Positions 61,061 through 64,000 of a stretch of DNA of 64,000 nucleotides are shown here, piece after piece; position 1 is the first letter of the stretch, and every line of letters starts with the position of its first letter. Origin of the DNA: Planctellipticum variicoloris. GTDB lineage: Bacteria > Planctomycetota > Planctomycetia > Planctomycetales > Planctomycetaceae. The notes below the pieces were generated by a model that was not told where the DNA came from, made no database searches, and was given only the letters and a program-made list of their open reading frames with translations. The stretch is from positions 2,555,557-2,619,556 of the forward strand of contig NZ_CP130886.1 in NCBI RefSeq assembly GCF_030622045.1. Direction: 5' to 3'. The position numbers were made by a program, and so were the translations under genes.

Positions 61061-62716
61061 TCAGCGCGGGCTGAGAAGCGTCCACCAGGCGGCGGCAAGG
61101 ACGAGGGCGACGATCAACGCGATGCCGCAGAAGGTCGCGAACGACCGCCAACCGGCGGTGGAACGGGGGGCCGGCTCGGGGAAACTGGCGGTTGACGGGA
61201 GACTGTAAGTGATCCGGAACAACTGCTGGTTGCCGATGGTCAGCTCGTCCCCGTTGCGGAGGGCGCGGTACGAGATATCCTCGCCATTGACCTGAGTTCC
61301 ATTGCGGCTCCCCAGATCCCGGACCCACCAGAAGGTCCCGTCGAACTGCAATTCGCATTGGTGACCGGAGACGGCGGCCTCCGGGACGCAGAGTTCGCAA
61401 TCGTCTTTCCGGCCGACGATCAATGACGTCGCCGTGAGCGGAATCGTCTGATTGCGGTTTCTCCAGATGAGAGTCCCCAGCAGGGGCAGCGCAGCATCGT
61501 CATTCCCGCCGCTGTCCTGATCGGCGGTTCGACGGGATGGCTGTGCCTGCGCGACGGAACTTCCAAGCGCGGGACGGGCCGTCGAACCAGCAAGCTGATT
61601 CGTTGACGCCCGATCGTCGGCCAGTCGGGCCAGACGGCGCTCGGCGTCCCGCTTCCGTTGCGCGAGAATCGTCGGGAAGTCAAAGGCCGCGATCGCCGGT
61701 CTCGCCCATTGCGAGAGCGCCTCCGCGGCGGCGACGGCCGTCGGGTAGCGATCGGCGGGGTCGGCGGCGAGCATTTTCGCCACAACGTCAGAGACCTCCT
61801 GCGGGATCGTGGGAACGAGATCCCGAACGGTCCGACTGGCTGGAATCCGGCCTTCGGAATTCCTCGAACGGGGACGATGCGACCGGCAGGTGAGCGCCAG
61901 GAACAGCGTGGCGCCCAGGCTGTAGACATCGGAGCGGGGATCGGAGGCGAGGCTGTCGTCGGTCTGCTCGGGGGCCGAGAAGTCTTCGGTACCGACGCTC
62001 TCGTGGCCGAAAATCATCGCCATGGAGAATTCGTCGCCAGCATCCCCTTCGCGGACCATGGCCAGGCCGAAGTCGAGCAGGCGGACGTGCCCTTTGCGGT
62101 CGATGAGCAGATTCTGGGGTTTGACGTCGCGGTGCACGACCCCGCGGCGGTGAATGTAGTCGAGTGCGAGCGCCGCTTGGCGGATGAACTCGCAGGCCTG
62201 CCCCCAGGGAAGGCAATGATGCTTCTGCAGCAATTCGAGGAGATTGGCCCCTTCGACGAGCTCCATCGTCATGTACGGGAGGCCGCCGGCGATGCCGAGG
62301 TGATGCGTCCGGATGATATTCGGATGCTTCAGCAGCAGGCCGACGCGGGCTTCCTGCTGAAACCGCGCAAACATCCCCTGATCGTTCTTAAGACGTTCCG
62401 AAAGCACCTTCAATGCGACAGGTTCGCCGGTCGTCGTGTCCCGGGCCTGGTAGACGCAGCCCATGCCGCCGACGCCGAGAACGTCCAGGATCTGATACTG
62501 ATCGAAGAAGAAGCCGCGCGAACGCCCTTCGAGCAGCCGGTCGGCCTGAAAACGCGTAAGCAGCTTTCGAGAGACCAGCAACCGGGCCAGGCCCTCGTCA
62601 GAAGTCTGCTCGGCGACCGAGGAGTCACGGTCCAGCGCAGCAAGCTGCCCGGCCGTGAGCAATCCGCTTTCGGCGAGATGCCCCCGAAAGGATGCGAGGA
62701 GCTGAGATTGCTCCAT
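61061..62716 (-). CDS. Serine/threonine protein kinase with FHA domain and C-terminal membrane anchor
   Basis: 551 residues from ATG 62,716; the upstream 15 codons of the frame do not look like coding sequence. N-terminal planctomycete-type segment, then PknB-like kinase at about 73-345: glycine loop LGVGGMGCVYQA, Lys103 in VALKVL, catalytic VVHRDVKPQNLL, DFGLAM and the activation-loop EDFSAPEQTD. FHA domain near 435-515 (LIVGRKDDCELCVPEAAVSGHQC, LGSRNGTQVNG) binding phosphothreonine, and a final hydrophobic helix (FCGIALIVALVLAAAWWTLL). Signalling protein of the inner membrane; no operon partner seen. Confidence 0.92.
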   Translation of the reverse strand: MEQSQLLASFRGHLAESGLLTAGQLAALDRDSSVAEQTSDEGLARLLVSRKLLTRFQADRLLEGRSRGFFFDQYQILDVLGVGGMGCVYQARDTTTGEPVALKVLSERLKNDQGMFARFQQEARVGLLLKHPNIIRTHHLGIAGGLPYMTMELVEGANLLELLQKHHCLPWGQACEFIRQAALALDYIHRRGVVHRDVKPQNLLIDRKGHVRLLDFGLAMVREGDAGDEFSMAMIFGHESVGTEDFSAPEQTDDSLASDPRSDVYSLGATLFLALTCRSHRPRSRNSEGRIPASRTVRDLVPTIPQEVSDVVAKMLAADPADRYPTAVAAAEALSQWARPAIAAFDFPTILAQRKRDAERRLARLADDRASTNQLAGSTARPALGSSVAQAQPSRRTADQDSGGNDDAALPLLGTLIWRNRNQTIPLTATSLIVGRKDDCELCVPEAAVSGHQCELQFDGTFWWVRDLGSRNGTQVNGEDISYRALRNGDELTIGNQQLFRITYSLPSTASFPEPAPRSTAGWRSFATFCGIALIVALVLAAAWWTLLSPR

Positions 62717-62891
62717 GGAGTTGACGCCTGAACGAAAGTGACGTGGAACGCAGGCCCGCACTCCGTGTCAAGTATTCGTCGATGGCCGTGCAGCGCCAAC
62801 GGCATTTCTGGAATTACGTCAAGAACTCGCAGAAATACTGAAACTGTCGGGGCTTTCCGGTCCACATGGCGGCAGGGATCAGGGAATGGAG

Positions 62892-64000
62892 CTACACCTG
62901 CCGTGCGGCGGTGTCCACCAGCGTCCGTACGAAACAACCCGTCCCGCCCGCCTCGCGGTGCGGCTTGTTGCCGGATGCGAACGCCGGGCCGGCAATGTCC
63001 AGGTGAACCCAGGGTTTGCCGTTCACAAATCGCTGCAGGAACTTGGCGGCGGTGATGGCGCCCCCCCAGCGTCCCCCGGTGTTCTTGATGTCGCCGATGT
63101 CGCCCTTGATCAGGTCGTCATACTGGTCCCACATCGGGAGTTGCCAGAGGTCCTCGCCGGTCGACTTCGCAGCCGCAAGGACGGCGTCGCACCACGCCTG
63201 ATTGTTCGTGAATGCACCGGCGACGTCTTCGCCGAGAGCCACGACGCAGGCGCCGGTCAGCGTGGCGAGGTCGATGATCCGGTCGACGCCCCGGTCGACG
63301 GCATAACTGAGGACGTCGGCCAGGACGAGGCGGCCTTCGGCGTCGGTGTTGAGGACCTCGATGGTGACGCCGTTGCGCGCCGTCAGGATATCCCCCAGTT
63401 TGAATGCCGAGCCGCCGGTCATGTTCTCGACGAGCCCCATATAGCCGACGACGTTCACCGGAAGTTTGAGGCGGGCGATGGCGGACATGGCCCCGAGGAC
63501 GGTGGCGGCGCCGGCCATATCGCATTTCATCGTCAACATGCCGTCTGTCGGCTTCAGCGAGAGCCCGCCGCTGTCGAACGTGACCCCCTTGCCGACCAGT
63601 GCCAGCATCGGGGCGTCCGCCGGGCCGCCCCGATGTTCGAGGATCACCATGCGGGGGGACTGGTCGCTGCCGCGGGAGACCGCGAGCAGAGACTGCATCC
63701 GCTCCTGCTCCAGGCGGGGCTGGTCGAAGATCTCGATCGCCAGCCCGGTTTCCGCCGCAACGGTCTGGGCGCGCGCGGCGAAGCCGATGGGGGTGATTTC
63801 CTGCGGCGGGCGATTGACGAGGTCGCGGGCCAGGTTGACCGCTTCGCCCAGAATCTGGCCGCGGGCGAGCCCGGCCGCGACCTCAGTCAGTTCGGCGGCA
63901 CTTGCGAGCAGGGTAACGGCGGCGAATGGAAACCGGCTTTTCTCCGCTTTGAAAAGGTCCTGGCCAACACAGCCGATCAGGAATGCGCTGATCGCGGACT
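62892..64000 (-). CDS. pepA: Leucyl aminopeptidase PepA (5' end cut by window edge)
   Basis: The frame is open to the right edge; about 369 residues are visible. M17 metallopeptidase: metal-binding K/D in [16 protein letters not shown] in [11 protein letters not shown], signature [14 protein letters not shown], and C-terminal [13 protein letters not shown]. Two-zinc enzyme removing N-terminal residues from peptides. N-terminal part and start lie outside the window. Last gene before the edge, on the same strand as the kinase, with a 175-nt gap between them. Confidence 0.93.
   Translation of the reverse strand, partial: SAISAFLIGCVGQDLFKAEKSRFPFAAVTLLASAAELTEVAAGLARGQILGEAVNLARDLVNRPPQEITPIGFAARAQTVAAETGLAIEIFDQPRLEQERMQSLLAVSRGSDQSPRMVILEHRGGPADAPMLALVGKGVTFDSGGLSLKPTDGMLTMKCDMAGAATVLGAMSAIARLKLPVNVVGYMGLVENMTGGSAFKLGDILTARNGVTIEVLNTDAEGRLVLADVLSYAVDRGVDRIIDLATLTGACVVALGEDVAGAFTNNQAWCDAVLAAAKSTGEDLWQLPMWDQYDDLIKGDIGDIKNTGGRWGGAITAAKFLQRFVNGKPWVHLDIAGPAFASGNKPHREAGGTGCFVRTLVDTAARQV

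Noticed and set aside
1-64000. CRISPR array
   Set aside because: No regularly spaced 25-40 bp repeats with unique spacers were found; the repeats seen are att copies, palindromes and REP-like elements.

Overview
The window is a GC-rich planctomycete chromosome segment that has collected mobile elements. The evidence for a planctomycete is the DUF1559 pseudopilin (type IV pilin-like N-terminus), a DUF1580 protein, a Ser/Thr kinase with an FHA domain and C-terminal anchor, and the interspersed 'caccaaacacc'-type repeats. No rRNA, complete tRNA or CRISPR array is visible.

Region 1 (1-21,989) is the right part of a tailed-phage (siphovirus-type) prophage. In order it has terminase, zinc ribbon, a cargo OLD-type ATPase/nuclease, gpW-like protein, portal, protease/scaffold, major capsid, connector and tail-completion proteins, tail tube, a tail chaperone with a candidate -1 frameshift, tape measure, four distal tail/adhesin genes, a GT2-GT4 glycosyltransferase and two DNA methyltransferases. 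Its left end lies outside the window.

Region 2 (21,990-55,945) is a ~33.9 kb integrative element bounded by perfect 104-bp direct repeats. The first half of each repeat is the 3' part of a tRNA-Leu-like gene. The element starts with an integrase, a DUF1580 HTH protein and a primase-polymerase/AAA helicase (phage or satellite-style early genes), then carries a defence island. That island has a WYL regulator, a complete type I BREX set (brxA, brxB, brxC, pglX, pglZ, brxL), an RNase H-like DUF429 gene between brxC and pglX, an unknown gene between pglX and pglZ, and a downstream DUF6361 - phospholipase D - helicase operon. Three insertion sequences have landed in it. Two are identical IS630-type copies in opposite orientation, one of which splits the pglX-pglZ intervening gene. 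The third is an IS1182-type element that splits the helicase. Both broken genes can be rejoined in frame by removing the IS and one target duplication.

Region 3 (55,946-56,608) is a frameshifted remnant of a third related integrase at the same spacing from the repeat, so the site looks like a tandem integration hotspot. Region 4 (56,609-64,000) is ordinary host chromosome, all on the minus strand: DUF1559 protein, PLP aminotransferase, SufS and SufU, a Ser/Thr kinase and a partial leucyl aminopeptidase.

The main novelty candidates are the two extra genes embedded in the BREX operon, the DUF6361-PLD-helicase module, the satellite-like element carrying them, and the OLD-type nuclease placed inside the late phage operon.
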